The position numbers were made by a program, and so were the translations under genes. This document shows positions 1 to 11,067 of a stretch of DNA of 64,000 nucleotides, one piece after another; the first letter of the stretch is position 1, and the number at the start of each line of letters is the position of its first letter. Location of the stretch: contig NZ_BFAY01000011.1 in the NCBI RefSeq assembly GCF_003112675.1, forward strand, positions 930,001 to 994,000, in the 5' to 3' direction. The notes below the pieces were generated by a model. It was not told the origin of the DNA. It ran no database searches and saw only the letters and a list, made by a program, of their open reading frames with translations. The stretch is from Leptospira johnsonii. GTDB lineage: Bacteria > Spirochaetota > Leptospiria > Leptospirales > Leptospiraceae.

Positions 1-2
1 CT

Positions 3-173
3 GCCTGGGGAATTATCATACTCTTAATCGCAGTTTTCCCTGCAAATATACAAATGAGTTTGAACGCTTACGAATCGAAAGATCCTAAATTTCTCTTAAC
101 ATTGATTCGACTTCCGTTCCAAATATTATTCCTATCTTGGGCATGGATGTTTACGAAAAAGGATTCTGTTTAA
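3..173 (+). CDS. DoxX-like membrane protein, C-terminal fragment
   Basis: The open frame runs in from the left edge and ends at TAA 171-173, giving the last 56 residues of a protein. It has a hydrophobic helix followed by FPANIQMSLNAYESKD and then a second hydrophobic stretch LRLP-like (IRLPFQILFLSWAWMFTK). The FPANIxM...RLPFQ...WAW pattern is what I recall from the C-terminal half of small four-helix DoxX-family membrane proteins. The function of these proteins in spirochaetes is unclear. The gene converges on ilvC, with a symmetrical terminator between them. The N-terminus lies outside the window, so length and start cannot be judged. Confidence 0.6.
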   Translation, partial: AWGIIILLIAVFPANIQMSLNAYESKDPKFLLTLIRLPFQILFLSWAWMFTKKDSV

Positions 174-200
174 ATAAATCACAAAGATCGTTAAAAATAA

Positions 201-226
201 AAAAGGCCGGAATATTCCGGCCTTTT
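201..226. terminator. Bidirectional intrinsic terminator between the DoxX-like gene and ilvC
   Basis: This is a perfect 26-base palindrome: AAAAGGCCGGAAT followed by its reverse complement. It forms a GC-rich stem with an A-tract on one side and a T-tract on the other, so it reads as a stem plus U-run on both strands. It lies in the 77-base gap between two convergent genes, where a shared terminator is expected. Confidence 0.88.
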
Positions 227-250
227 GCATCCAAGTATTTTAGGATTTTA

Positions 251-1285
<1,035 letters not shown>

Positions 1286-1411
1286 TTACCCTGCGATTTG
1301 GAATGAGACTTAATGCCAAAGGCTTGGTCTCGAATTTTAGGAGTTCCTGAGTATGGCAGGCGCATTGAAAACGGAAGTTGAACCGATTTCTAAAGGTCGT
1401 TTTTACAAAAC

Positions 1412-1436
1412 ATTGTGAAATGGCCCATTCCACAAT
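1412..1436 (-). terminator. Inverted repeat after the 7TM-PP2C gene; weak terminator or operator
   Basis: Twelve-base arms (ATTGTGAAATGG and CCATTCCACAAT, one mismatch) surround a single central base, twelve bases beyond the stop codon of the upstream phosphatase gene. Read on the minus strand it could fold with a four-to-five-base loop and is followed by GTTTTGT, a modest U-rich tail. The near-perfect dyad could instead bind a protein ahead of ilvC. I cannot separate the two from sequence alone. Confidence 0.4.
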
Positions 1437-1447
1437 CTAAATTTGTT

Positions 1448-4219
1448 TCAGTAGCCCTTCGATTTCAAGAGTTCGTCCAACTTTCTGACTCCTGGGTTCT
1501 CTCCGTCTATGGACTCTGCTGCTTCTAGAATAGAACGTGCCTCTTCGAAACGACCTAATAGTCTATAATTGTCCGCAAGATTGATCAGGTTCGCAAGACG
1601 ATGAGGTTGGGAACTACGAACCTTCTCCGCAGCTTGGCTCGACTTTGCATATTCTTTCAAATGTTTATAACATACGGAAAGTAAGAACCAAACATTCGGG
1701 GAATCGGAATCCAACTCTAAATATTTTTCAAACCAACGAGAAGAAGGATCATACTCCTTTCGATCATAATACACTTGTCCCAATAATCTCGCGGCAGCTT
1801 TGAAAGAAGGGACAGAATGTAACGCTTCTTCCAATAATACTACTGCGGTGCCGATCTCTCTTTGTTGTAATAATGCCTTGGCCTCGGTGTATTTTCTTAA
1901 TACAGATTCCGGGATACTAGTTTTAGATTCTGTAATATTCGGAGAAAGTTTTTCATGAAATCCGATGCGTATCAACGAGAGATCGTCGGACAATGCACCC
2001 AAACTATGGATACGATCCACTAAACGATCCAGATCTCCTTTGGAGTCCTCGACCGTTTTGAGAAACATATTCTCGTCGGAGTTCATGATCCAATTCGTTC
2101 CGTCTTCGGTTAGATTAATATCGTCTCTTCCATCCGAACCTATGTAAAGAATATCCCCCGGCTTTAGATCGAATTCCAAAATTCTAAAGCTCATTTCGGA
2201 AGGAGAACCTAGTTTACGTAAAGTTAATTCTTTTTCTAGGAAAGAGGCTTTTCCGTCCCGAAGAAGTACTGCCCAAGGATGTTCCGCGTTAAAATAGTAC
2301 ATCTTTCCGGTTCTTTCGTTGATTAGCCCGAGTACTGCAGAAGCCATCATTACTCCGTCGAACGTCCTGAAAATATCATCTAACTCTCGGTACGCTTCTC
2401 TCACCCAATCTTCCGGAGAAATATTCAGGACTTTTCCCTGGCTCGCGGATCTTGCCATGATATTATTCATAGCTGTTCCGAGCACGATGGCGCCTCCTGC
2501 TCCTTGCATAGATTTTCCCATCGCGTCTCCGTTTAAGAACACGGACCACCTTTCTTTTTCAGAGCCAAACAAAAGATTCCCGCTAATACAAATATCCCCT
2601 CCGATTTCGGATTCTTTATTTTTAAAAACGAATTTTTTCTTTTGTTCGATATAGAAGTTAGTAGTAACCAACGAAGAACGATTCCAATTCGTCATCAAAG
2701 GTTTGCTTAAAAGAGAAGTTAGAAAATAATCCCCATCTTGCTGCACCTTAAGTGAATGGATCTCTTCCATTTTCTCGGTAACTTCTTTTGTGCGGGCATC
2801 CACCTTTTCTTCCAAGGTGTCTGCATATTCTTCTAACTTGGTTCTTCCTTCTAAAATACTTCCCACCATCTTATTAAAAGATTCGGAAAGATAACCTATC
2901 TCATCTTGTACAAGTACCGGAATGCGTATCGTAAGATTTCCTAAATTTACCTCCCCCACTCCTTGGATCAATGTGTTCAAAGGACGCACTAAGCTTCGGT
3001 TGAAGAAGAATGGGAACAAAACTAAGATCACGAATACAAGAGAGAGAGTTAAGAACACCAGCCAACTATTCGTTTCATCCAAAAACTTTCGGTAATGCAG
3101 ATAAGGAAAAGCTATAAGGAGAGTTCTTTCCCCTATCTCGTCCCGTAGATAATAAGAATAAAACAGATCATTAGGAGAAGGTACGTAATCCGCCGAACTT
3201 ATTTTAGGAATATTCGTAGTCGGAGTTCTTTTGAGAAAATTTCCTGCCTTTCTATTTTCTAAAATTTCTTTTTGGGCCAGAATCAGATTCGGCTCTATTC
3301 CTGTGGATTTTATCAAAATCTTGGGTTTGTTAGAAGAATCTCCCAAAGAAACAGCATATGCAATCGAAGAACCCTCAGATTTTCCAGTGTTTAAAAATGT
3401 TTGGGCTTCCTTAATACTGATCTCATCAAATAAGGACTCATTTTTTAGGTTCACTACTGTAGAAAATGCCTGAGCAAAAACTAAACAAGTCGCCACTGTA
3501 ATCCCAATAATCTTGGTCATAAATGAAGTCTTATCAACCGTATTATTAATAAATAATATAGTTAGAGTAAAATACCCCAAGATCATAAAACCAACATAAA
3601 GCTGCTGGAATGTATTGAAGGTGATAACCCCTTCGCGTAGCAGTAAATTGGAAACGACAGGAACCGTATAAGTTATGTCCATTCCTATCGACATTTGTAC
3701 TAGTGCCTTTCTCTCATCCTTATCTGCACGGATAATTTTTCTGACCTGGATAAAGATCATCACTAAAAGGAATGCAAGTAGCGATGCCGCGAGAAGATTC
3801 CCCACCTTTTGTTGATAATTATATATTTGTCCCTTAAAATCAAATATGGGTTTATTTGTAAAAATTTGAAGGTAGGAATAAGAGATCGTGATCAAAGAAA
3901 TTCCGAGCAAAATTCCGATCACATACTTTGTTTCTTTCGAACGATCGTTTCTGGGATATAAATATGCGAAAATACAAAGAAAGATAGTACCAAATACCGC
4001 TGCCGGACCCGTAACAAGTCTATGATACGAAGCTGTCGGATAAGGAAATATCGCAGATATAAAGAATCCGAAATTGATCAGAAAAACGAAGAAGAAAAGA
4101 AGAGAGAACGCGCTTGTATAGTTCGCCTTCTTCTTTAACGCGGCTAAAAAAGCGAAGATGATAAAAGTAAAAATGGAACAGATGAGCGTAGAGATCGCCC
4201 ATGAGTTAAAATAAATCAT
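1448..4219 (-). CDS. 7TM-HAMP-SpoIIE (PP2C) phosphatase with C-terminal TPRs
   Basis: This predicted membrane receptor-phosphatase should dephosphorylate a Ser/Thr-phosphorylated partner such as an anti-sigma-antagonist. Residues 1-235 hold seven hydrophobic helices. An eighth helix (about 236-255) leads into a short external sensor region (256-385). A further helix (386-407) is followed by HAMP (408-455, with a DEIG motif) and a coiled coil (456-495). The SpoIIE domain (about 530-755) keeps the acidic metal ligands in IGGD, NGDAMGKS, GSDGRDD and SDDLSLI, so it looks active. Residues 775-915 are three to four TPRs. A close paralogue lies at 7786-10941, and two chemoreceptor-like genes sit between them on the same strand. 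Partners and signal are unknown. Confidence 0.85.
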   Translation of the reverse strand: MIYFNSWAISTLICSIFTFIIFAFLAALKKKANYTSAFSLLFFFVFLINFGFFISAIFPYPTASYHRLVTGPAAVFGTIFLCIFAYLYPRNDRSKETKYVIGILLGISLITISYSYLQIFTNKPIFDFKGQIYNYQQKVGNLLAASLLAFLLVMIFIQVRKIIRADKDERKALVQMSIGMDITYTVPVVSNLLLREGVITFNTFQQLYVGFMILGYFTLTILFINNTVDKTSFMTKIIGITVATCLVFAQAFSTVVNLKNESLFDEISIKEAQTFLNTGKSEGSSIAYAVSLGDSSNKPKILIKSTGIEPNLILAQKEILENRKAGNFLKRTPTTNIPKISSADYVPSPNDLFYSYYLRDEIGERTLLIAFPYLHYRKFLDETNSWLVFLTLSLVFVILVLFPFFFNRSLVRPLNTLIQGVGEVNLGNLTIRIPVLVQDEIGYLSESFNKMVGSILEGRTKLEEYADTLEEKVDARTKEVTEKMEEIHSLKVQQDGDYFLTSLLSKPLMTNWNRSSLVTTNFYIEQKKKFVFKNKESEIGGDICISGNLLFGSEKERWSVFLNGDAMGKSMQGAGGAIVLGTAMNNIMARSASQGKVLNISPEDWVREAYRELDDIFRTFDGVMMASAVLGLINERTGKMYYFNAEHPWAVLLRDGKASFLEKELTLRKLGSPSEMSFRILEFDLKPGDILYIGSDGRDDINLTEDGTNWIMNSDENMFLKTVEDSKGDLDRLVDRIHSLGALSDDLSLIRIGFHEKLSPNITESKTSIPESVLRKYTEAKALLQQREIGTAVVLLEEALHSVPSFKAAARLLGQVYYDRKEYDPSSRWFEKYLELDSDSPNVWFLLSVCYKHLKEYAKSSQAAEKVRSSQPHRLANLINLADNYRLLGRFEEARSILEAAESIDGENPGVRKLDELLKSKGY

Positions 4220-4301
4220 GGAGCGACTTTTCTAATCTCTAGTGTTTAGAATTCAAGATATTTCTATATAAACTAGTTCGGAAATTTTATCGAAAGGACG
4301 A

Positions 4302-5870
4302 CTAACCTTTCGAAGCCAATGTTTGAGCTTCAGTTTCCAAAATTTTGATGGTTTCCGCCAACATTTCACTCTTTCTTAACAAAGAATCCATAGAACTCTG
4401 TAAAGAAGATACAGAAGTCATGATCGCATTTGCTCCTAACGACTGTTCTTTAGAGGCTGTCTCAATATCAGAAGATAAATTTCTTAAAACTGAAAGACTG
4501 TTCAAAAAACGTTCGTTCACTATTTTCTGTTCGCTCAATAATTGGTTTAGTTGTTTAAAACTGTCTAAAAAGTTTGTGAACAAAGTATCCTGTTCTTTCA
4601 CTTTTTCATTCGCAGTGTGAGCAGATTTTTGTCCGTCTTGGACATACTTTGTACTTTCGTTAATAATTTTAGAGATACGATCCGCATTCTCGGAACTACT
4701 TTCCGCCAGTTTAGAAACCTCTGTCGCGACAACTGCAAATCCTCTTCCTGCGGCCCCAGCTCTCGCTGCTTCGATAGATGCATTCAAGGAAAGAAGGTTC
4801 GTTCTATCCGCAACATCTGACATGATCTGGTTCACTTCTCCCACAGAGCGGAAGGAACTTCCTAATGATTCCAAAGAAGTTCTGAGACCATCAACGAATT
4901 CGCTTACCGCTTTTCCTGCATCCAAGACTATATCCATATTACGATTCAGATCGCTAGAATGTCCCGAGATCCGATCGATCAAAGTATTGAGATTTCTACT
5001 TTCTCCCAATAGACCTTCGATCTTTGTAAATTGGTCTTTTACAGTTTCTGCAGATTGTTCTGTCTGGGCCAAAAATTCTTCCATGGTAGAACTGATCTCT
5101 TCGAAAGAAGCAGCATGATTGCTTATTACTTCCGAAAAATCGTCCGAGAAATCTTTCAGTTTTTTGGAATTCTCTCTCAAAGAAACGGCGGATTCGGTCA
5201 TTCTGATCCGACCACTTTCGAGATCCTCTTTAGATTTTTCGATGGCTTGGGATTTTTCTTCTTCTATACTCTTTAACTGTAGAAAGATCCTAATTACCGC
5301 AACTACAATGAATGCAGTAGTCATTAAGAATAGCATCTTGGTGATTTGTTCCGACATAGCTGCATAACCGGGAGTAATTGAAACGATACTATCTTCCGTA
5401 AAAATAACTCCAGTATTAGCAGCATTCACGGTTACTAAACTTTGGCAAAGGATAGTTAAAAATCCGATCAAGTATACAAATCGAGGCGAGAGTAGAAGGC
5501 CTGCATACACGATATAAATAACATTAATCGTGTAGAGCACAACTTGTTTGATAATATTCGAAGCTAGTTTAGGATCCTCCATGGTCGCGCCGATCATGAC
5601 CAAACAAAGAACGATCACATCCGCTACTATAAAAACTTTTCCTAAAAAAGGAGATACTCCACTCCCAAATCTATTTTTAAGGAAGGAGTAGATGACATAC
5701 ATCACCATGATAGAAGTACCAATAATATAGAGCGAGTTTTGGAATAGGGTACTTCTTTGATACCCCATTGCGATAGAGGCAAAGTAAAGTAATGTCAGTC
5801 CGAATCGGATTCGATTGATCGTGACCGGACCTTGAGCGAGAATTTTTTCCGTTTCGGAATGTGTTGCCAT
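4302..5870 (-). CDS. Methyl-accepting chemotaxis-type receptor with six N-terminal TM helices
   Basis: The N-terminal 200 residues form about six hydrophobic helices with only short loops, so there is no periplasmic ligand domain and no HAMP. From about residue 215 on, the protein is a long cytoplasmic coiled coil. The conserved hairpin tip is [18 protein letters not shown] followed by [16 protein letters not shown], the CheA/CheW-contacting region of MCPs. The start [11 protein letters not shown] aligns with the downstream paralogue after that start is corrected, and both are then 522 residues. No cheA, cheW or cheR gene is in the window. It could sense membrane or redox state through its TM bundle, but that is inference. 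Confidence 0.88.
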   Translation of the reverse strand: MATHSETEKILAQGPVTINRIRFGLTLLYFASIAMGYQRSTLFQNSLYIIGTSIMVMYVIYSFLKNRFGSGVSPFLGKVFIVADVIVLCLVMIGATMEDPKLASNIIKQVVLYTINVIYIVYAGLLLSPRFVYLIGFLTILCQSLVTVNAANTGVIFTEDSIVSITPGYAAMSEQITKMLFLMTTAFIVVAVIRIFLQLKSIEEEKSQAIEKSKEDLESGRIRMTESAVSLRENSKKLKDFSDDFSEVISNHAASFEEISSTMEEFLAQTEQSAETVKDQFTKIEGLLGESRNLNTLIDRISGHSSDLNRNMDIVLDAGKAVSEFVDGLRTSLESLGSSFRSVGEVNQIMSDVADRTNLLSLNASIEAARAGAAGRGFAVVATEVSKLAESSSENADRISKIINESTKYVQDGQKSAHTANEKVKEQDTLFTNFLDSFKQLNQLLSEQKIVNERFLNSLSVLRNLSSDIETASKEQSLGANAIMTSVSSLQSSMDSLLRKSEMLAETIKILETEAQTLASKG

Positions 5871-6042
5871 ATTAGAAAAACCCGCCTTAGGAATCTTTTT
5901 ATTAATTAATATTCAAGTCGGCAAATGGGTCAATAAATCGATCCTTTTTCGGGATTTATTCGTGGAAAATTTATTGCAAAAGAAAGTTAACGCAATGGTT
6001 TAAAAAACCGGAAACGAATTTCGATTGTTTATCTGATATAAA

Positions 6043-7611
6043 TCAATTTTCTTTCGCGAGAAGCTCAGCTTCTTCTTCCAGGACCCTAATCGTGTCCGAT
6101 AAAAGTTCGCTTTTTCTTAATAAAGAATCCATCGAACTTTGCAATTCCGATATGGCTACCATGATCATGGAAGCTCCCGTATTCTGCTCGTTGGAAGAAT
6201 TCTCGATTCCCGCGGAAAGTTTTCGCAATTCCGATAAACTGGAAAGAAATTCATCGTTTATCTTGATCTGATTTTCCAAAAGTACGTTCAACTCATTAAA
6301 TCTTGCCAGAAAGGCGGTAAACTGATTTTCCTGGTCCCTTACTTTCTCGGTGGTGACTGAAGCGGTATTTCTTCCGTTCGCAACATACTTATTCGATTCC
6401 CCGATAATTTTCGAGATTCTAGCGGCGTTCTGACCGCTACTTTCGGCAAGCTTAGAAACTTCCGTAGCCACAACTGCAAAACCTTTACCTGCAATCCCAG
6501 CTCTTGCTGCTTCGATAGAAGCATTCAAAGAAAGTAAATTAGTACGGTCCGCAACATCGGCCATAATTTCCGTAACTTCTCCGACAGAACGAAACGATTC
6601 TCCCAAAGATTCCAAGGATTCGGAAAGGCCGGAAACGAATTTAGTAACTTCTTTACTTGTATTCTGAACAGAGTGAATACGTTCATTTAGTTCGGAAGAA
6701 TAATCAGCGATCTTATCGATCATAGTTCTGAGACTTTGGCTTTTACTCACAAGCTGTTCAATCCTTCCGAATTGATCTTTCACAGTTGCTGCCGCACTCT
6801 CTATCTGGGATAAAAACTCGCTGAGAGTACTCCCTATTTCATCGAACGACGTCGCGTGATTGTTGATTACATCGAAAAACTCGTTAGAAAAATTCCGCAA
6901 AGACCTGGACTTTTCCCTTAAAGAAACAGCCGCAGAGTCCATTTTCCCCTTACTCTTTTTCAGTTCATTTCCGGATATTATGATTGTGGTTAATTTTTCC
7001 TCTTCCGCGCTTCTCAAAAGTGAGAAAATATTGATCACACTTTTTACTATGAACGAGATCACAATAAGAAAGATCAATTTCAGTATTTGCTCGGAAACCG
7101 AAGCGAATCCGGGAGAAAGCACTTCTAAAGGTTCTTCTGAAAAGACTACGCCGTGAAGATAACAATTCAATATTACGATACCCTGACAAACCGCGGATAC
7201 GAATCCTGTTAAAACTACAAATTTCGGACTAAGAAGTAATCCGGAATATACAATAAATATTACGTTAATTGCATATAGAATGATCTGCCTTATTATTCCG
7301 GAAGACATATTCTTCTCGGTGGACGCGGCAAAGAACATCACACATGCAAGAATTATTATATCGGAGAGGACGGAAAACATTCCGATCTGTTTAGGGATTC
7401 TTCCTTTTCGAAAAGAGTAAAATAAATTTACGAACGAAACGATCGCCATCGAGATCGTTCCACCCAAGTAGGCCATATTCTGTTCAAAGGTACTCTGTTC
7501 CCAAGAAGCTGCCAACGAGGCTAAAAATAAGAATACCAGTCCAATCCGTATTCTCCCGATAGTCAGAGGACCGAGAGCCGCTATTTTTTCCGTGGTTCGT
7601 TCGTTGTCCAT
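6043..7611 (-). CDS. Methyl-accepting chemotaxis-type receptor, paralogue of the adjacent gene
   Basis: This has the same architecture as the neighbour: six membrane helices in residues 15-200, then a signalling coiled coil with tip [18 protein letters not shown] and [17 protein letters not shown]. The frame opens six codons earlier, but the ATG at 7611 has GGAGG seven bases upstream and gives exactly 522 residues, matching the paralogue end to end. The two genes are tandem with a 172-base gap and are probably a duplication. Their helices diverge more than the tip does, suggesting different inputs onto a shared kinase complex. Methylation sites cannot be assigned by eye. Confidence 0.88.
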   Translation of the reverse strand: MDNERTTEKIAALGPLTIGRIRIGLVFLFLASLAASWEQSTFEQNMAYLGGTISMAIVSFVNLFYSFRKGRIPKQIGMFSVLSDIIILACVMFFAASTEKNMSSGIIRQIILYAINVIFIVYSGLLLSPKFVVLTGFVSAVCQGIVILNCYLHGVVFSEEPLEVLSPGFASVSEQILKLIFLIVISFIVKSVINIFSLLRSAEEEKLTTIIISGNELKKSKGKMDSAAVSLREKSRSLRNFSNEFFDVINNHATSFDEIGSTLSEFLSQIESAAATVKDQFGRIEQLVSKSQSLRTMIDKIADYSSELNERIHSVQNTSKEVTKFVSGLSESLESLGESFRSVGEVTEIMADVADRTNLLSLNASIEAARAGIAGKGFAVVATEVSKLAESSGQNAARISKIIGESNKYVANGRNTASVTTEKVRDQENQFTAFLARFNELNVLLENQIKINDEFLSSLSELRKLSAGIENSSNEQNTGASMIMVAISELQSSMDSLLRKSELLSDTIRVLEEEAELLAKEN

Positions 7612-7699
7612 TAACGACCTCCGAAGCATATTTTGGTTTATAGAAAGAATACCCTAAGTTCAGATTGAAGCCTAAGAGAATCGATACATTTTTCGTAAA

Positions 7700-7715
7700 G
7701 TGAGTAAAAACTCAC
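7700..7715. promoter_or_regulatory. Perfect hairpin GTGAGT-AAAA-ACTCAC between phosphatase and MCP genes
   Basis: Six-base perfect arms and a four-base loop lie 89 bases upstream of the MCP start and 70 bases past the phosphatase stop. On the minus strand it is followed by TTTACG, too short a U-run for a confident terminator. It could be an operator for the MCP gene or a weak transcription stop. Confidence 0.35.
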
Positions 7716-7785
7716 ATTTATATTAAATGTCCAAAGAATTACTTTACCAAAAATTGACAAAGGTCACGTTCGAAGCGGGAAAAAT

Positions 7786-10700
7786 TTACTGATCTTTTGG
7801 ATTCCAATTTTTCCTAAGAACGTCCCTGATCCTGAGTACTGCTTCGTTTTCCGGTTCTAAATGTAAAGCGGATTGGATCATATACATCGCTCTTTCATAA
7901 TTTTTTAAAGCGATGTAAACCTGAGCCAGATTCATTAGATTTTTAAAATGGTCCGGTTCTCTTAGTCTCAGCCTTTCCCCAAAGTCCAGTGCCTTTTTTA
8001 ACTGCCCTGCCTTTCTTGCGGAGAATGAAGCGACATATAAAATTTCCTTATCTACGGGTTTGATATTCAGATAATCTTCTGCGTAATGTGCTGCTTTAGT
8101 ATAATCCTTAAGTTTTAAGAATAATTTAACGAAATTTTTCTTCACTTCAGGAATGCGACTGTCAAGATTCTCCGCTTCTTCCAAGTAAGTAATGGCCTCT
8201 GCCACGTCTTTATTTTGAGAAGTTTCCTTGGCTTTATTAAGTAGCTCTTTTATTTTTTGTTTCTGTTCATTGTGAAGGTTTTCTTCTGAATCTGCTTCTT
8301 TAAAAGAAAGTCGTATCAAAGAAAGGTCGTCCGTAAGCGGCCCTTTTCCAACAATACAATCGTAAATTCGATCTAGTTGCCCTTTACCATCTTCCACGAG
8401 CCTGAGGAAAAGTTTTTCATCATCATTAATGATCCTTCCTCCATCTTGGTCTGTACCGATCAGAATATCGTCCCTACCGTCAGAGCCTGCAATAATCACA
8501 TCCCCAGGTTCTAATTGGAACGTTTTGATATAAATACGACCTTCCATACCGGTGGTCCCGAGTTTTCGGAACATCAACTCGTCTTCTATAAAACTCGCAA
8601 TACCGTCCCTGTATAGAACGGTCCAAGGATGTTCTGCATTAATAAAATATAATATACCAACCTCGTCGTCCACAAGTCCCATTACGGAAGAAACCAGCAT
8701 AGAACCGTCAAAACTTTCGAAAACCTTATGTAACTCAGTAAACGCATTCTTCAACCAGCGTTCCGGAGATTGATTTTTCATTATATCAACCAGTCTGGTC
8801 CTTTCTATGATCGATTCAAAAACCGATCCCAGAACTAAAGCGCCTCCGGCACCTTGCATGGATTTTCCCATTGCATCTGCGTTCAAGAACACTGTATAAG
8901 ATCTACCATTCAAATCAATATGATTGGAGATATTTAAATCCCCTCCAATCTCATCATGATATCTTCTGAAAGTGAATTTTTTCTTTTGTTCTAGTAAGAA
9001 ATCAACCTTTACGTTTTCATGAACTGCTTTGTTTGCACCTAAAGGTTTGATCAAAAGAGATGTTAAGAAATAATCTCCATCCTGTTGTTGTTTGAGTTCT
9101 TGAACTTCGCCCAAGGTTTGTTCCAATTCCTTGGTTCTTTCCTTCACTTTTTCTTCTAATTCATTAGCGTATTGTTCTAACCTTTTTCGAGCAGATTGGA
9201 TCGACCTTGCCATTCTGTTAAAGGATCTGGCGATAAATCCAATCTCGTCTTCTACTCTTGGTTCTAACCTATATTCCAAGTTTCCGGAATTCACTTCAGT
9301 TAGACCTACCACTACTTCGTCCATAGGTTTGATAAGAGCGTTTTGGAAGAAGAACCTAAATCCTACACTGATCACCAACACGATCGCGAGCAAACAGACA
9401 ACTAAGATCAATGCAGGTTCATGTATAAACGTTCGGAAGGATTTGTATGTGAAACCTACCTCGTAAACGTTTCCGTTAGTAGGATGTACAACAAGGTACG
9501 AAACATAGTAATGAGGTTTTTCATCTCCTACTTTATAATATTTCGTTCCTCTGTAGATCCTTTCTCCTACTTCTCGGATCGGAGATAAAGGAAGAAGGAC
9601 CGTTTTATCCAAATCAGACTCGGATATATCTGCCTTGAGATCGGCCTCTGCATTAATTTTCACTTTTTCTAAAATTCCGGAAAGGCCAACTTCTTCCGAT
9701 CTTAAAAGTTTATAAATTGCAGGAGCATCCGATTTGGAAGGCATATGAGAATATTTACTTCGTACTACTTTCAGTCTCTTGTTCAGATGTCTGAAAAATT
9801 CCCTTACATCTTCGTCTGAAACCGGATCATTTCCTTTCGATTCTAAAAATTGCTTCAGTCCCTCTTGGTATGCATAAAACTCTTTAGGAGAATTTTCCAA
9901 AATTGTTTTGGATCGTTCCCATCTCGCTTTTGCCGGAAGACCTCCTAAACTAGTAAGATTTTTAGCAGTATAGAAGAACCGGATCTCCAACCTATCTTCC
10001 GAATCGAATCTTGGATCCTTAAAACCTCTTTCCGTTTGAAAACTATTTTCATTCGGATCAAAAGAAGTCAAATATGCAAAGCCGTTCGGAGTTTCTCCCT
10101 GTAAAACTACCAGTTTAGCTTCTTCTCTTCTGATGAGATCGAAAGAAGAATCGTACCCGTTTAATATCGCAAATCCTACCAACTGGAATGCGAGAAGGAA
10201 GGTGGCCATACTCACCCCTACGATCCTACTTAAGATCGTGGTCCTTTCTTTGGTCGCGTTTACGTAAACGATAAGTATTAAGAATAAACCAGCTACAAGA
10301 AGAATGTCCGCTGTTTGCTGATAGACCGCTCTAGATACTGTCCCTTCTCTACTTAAAGCATTTGTAATACCCGGTAAAAGGGTGATGGTTAAGTATGCAA
10401 GAGTGATATAGATGACGGACCTTCTCTCTCCTCCTTTTTCTACGATCGCTCTCCAAATGGCAGCGATCAAAAAGATAAAGTTATAAAGAAAAACGATTAG
10501 AGAGAAAATCTTATAAAATAAATGAGTTTCGAAATCCCAATAATGGCTCCCCATCACGAAACTTCGAGTGGACTTTAAAGAAAGAATAATATAAAAGATC
10601 GCTAAAGTGATAACACCTGCGTACAAGATCGCATACAAAGTTAATCCTAACTTTTCTTTTTTAGGTGTAGGGAAATAGAAGAAGAATATAAAAAGCTGAG

Positions 10701-10941
10701 TATACCCCACCATTGGGAACGGGATCACTATCCATCTGTGAAAGATCGTCCATTCTTCGGGGGAACAAAATGCAACCAAATATCCGAAGTGAAAGATGGT
10801 AGTGGATAAACTCGAAAGACCTAGATGAAATGCTGCCTTACTTCGGTCCTTGATGGTCAGAAAGAAAAAGGATACATACAAAGAGAATAAAGAAGCAAGT
10901 AAGGAACCAAAAAAGTAAAAATTAAAATAAAAAGGGTCCAT
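7786..10941 (-). CDS. 7TM-HAMP-SpoIIE (PP2C) phosphatase with large sensor region and TPRs
   Basis: This is the second and longer member of the phosphatase pair. Seven helices occupy residues 1-230. A TM at about 240-260 is followed by an external region of roughly 250 residues (256-508), about twice that of the paralogue and probably ligand-sensing. A TM at 509-532 leads to HAMP (533-582) and a charged coiled coil to about 620. The SpoIIE domain (about 655-885) retains IGGD, NADAMGKS, GSDGRDD and TDDLSLI, consistent with a working metal-dependent phosphatase. TPRs fill the C-terminus (about 900-1045). The pair is separated by two MCP-like genes in the same direction. The TPRs probably recruit the phosphoprotein substrate or a scaffold. 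No anti-sigma kinase gene is adjacent. Confidence 0.85.
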   Translation of the reverse strand: MDPFYFNFYFFGSLLASLFSLYVSFFFLTIKDRSKAAFHLGLSSLSTTIFHFGYLVAFCSPEEWTIFHRWIVIPFPMVGYTQLFIFFFYFPTPKKEKLGLTLYAILYAGVITLAIFYIILSLKSTRSFVMGSHYWDFETHLFYKIFSLIVFLYNFIFLIAAIWRAIVEKGGERRSVIYITLAYLTITLLPGITNALSREGTVSRAVYQQTADILLVAGLFLILIVYVNATKERTTILSRIVGVSMATFLLAFQLVGFAILNGYDSSFDLIRREEAKLVVLQGETPNGFAYLTSFDPNENSFQTERGFKDPRFDSEDRLEIRFFYTAKNLTSLGGLPAKARWERSKTILENSPKEFYAYQEGLKQFLESKGNDPVSDEDVREFFRHLNKRLKVVRSKYSHMPSKSDAPAIYKLLRSEEVGLSGILEKVKINAEADLKADISESDLDKTVLLPLSPIREVGERIYRGTKYYKVGDEKPHYYVSYLVVHPTNGNVYEVGFTYKSFRTFIHEPALILVVCLLAIVLVISVGFRFFFQNALIKPMDEVVVGLTEVNSGNLEYRLEPRVEDEIGFIARSFNRMARSIQSARKRLEQYANELEEKVKERTKELEQTLGEVQELKQQQDGDYFLTSLLIKPLGANKAVHENVKVDFLLEQKKKFTFRRYHDEIGGDLNISNHIDLNGRSYTVFLNADAMGKSMQGAGGALVLGSVFESIIERTRLVDIMKNQSPERWLKNAFTELHKVFESFDGSMLVSSVMGLVDDEVGILYFINAEHPWTVLYRDGIASFIEDELMFRKLGTTGMEGRIYIKTFQLEPGDVIIAGSDGRDDILIGTDQDGGRIINDDEKLFLRLVEDGKGQLDRIYDCIVGKGPLTDDLSLIRLSFKEADSEENLHNEQKQKIKELLNKAKETSQNKDVAEAITYLEEAENLDSRIPEVKKNFVKLFLKLKDYTKAAHYAEDYLNIKPVDKEILYVASFSARKAGQLKKALDFGERLRLREPDHFKNLMNLAQVYIALKNYERAMYMIQSALHLEPENEAVLRIRDVLRKNWNPKDQ

Positions 10942-11067
10942 AAGAAGAGCAGCCTAAGAAATTGATGCCGAGGACCGATTCGTCAAGGAAAATGCGAAAT
11001 GAAGTCCGAACTCAAGAGACGAAAATTTTTTTCCAAAACTAACAGCGAAAATTCGAAGCTTTTACAC

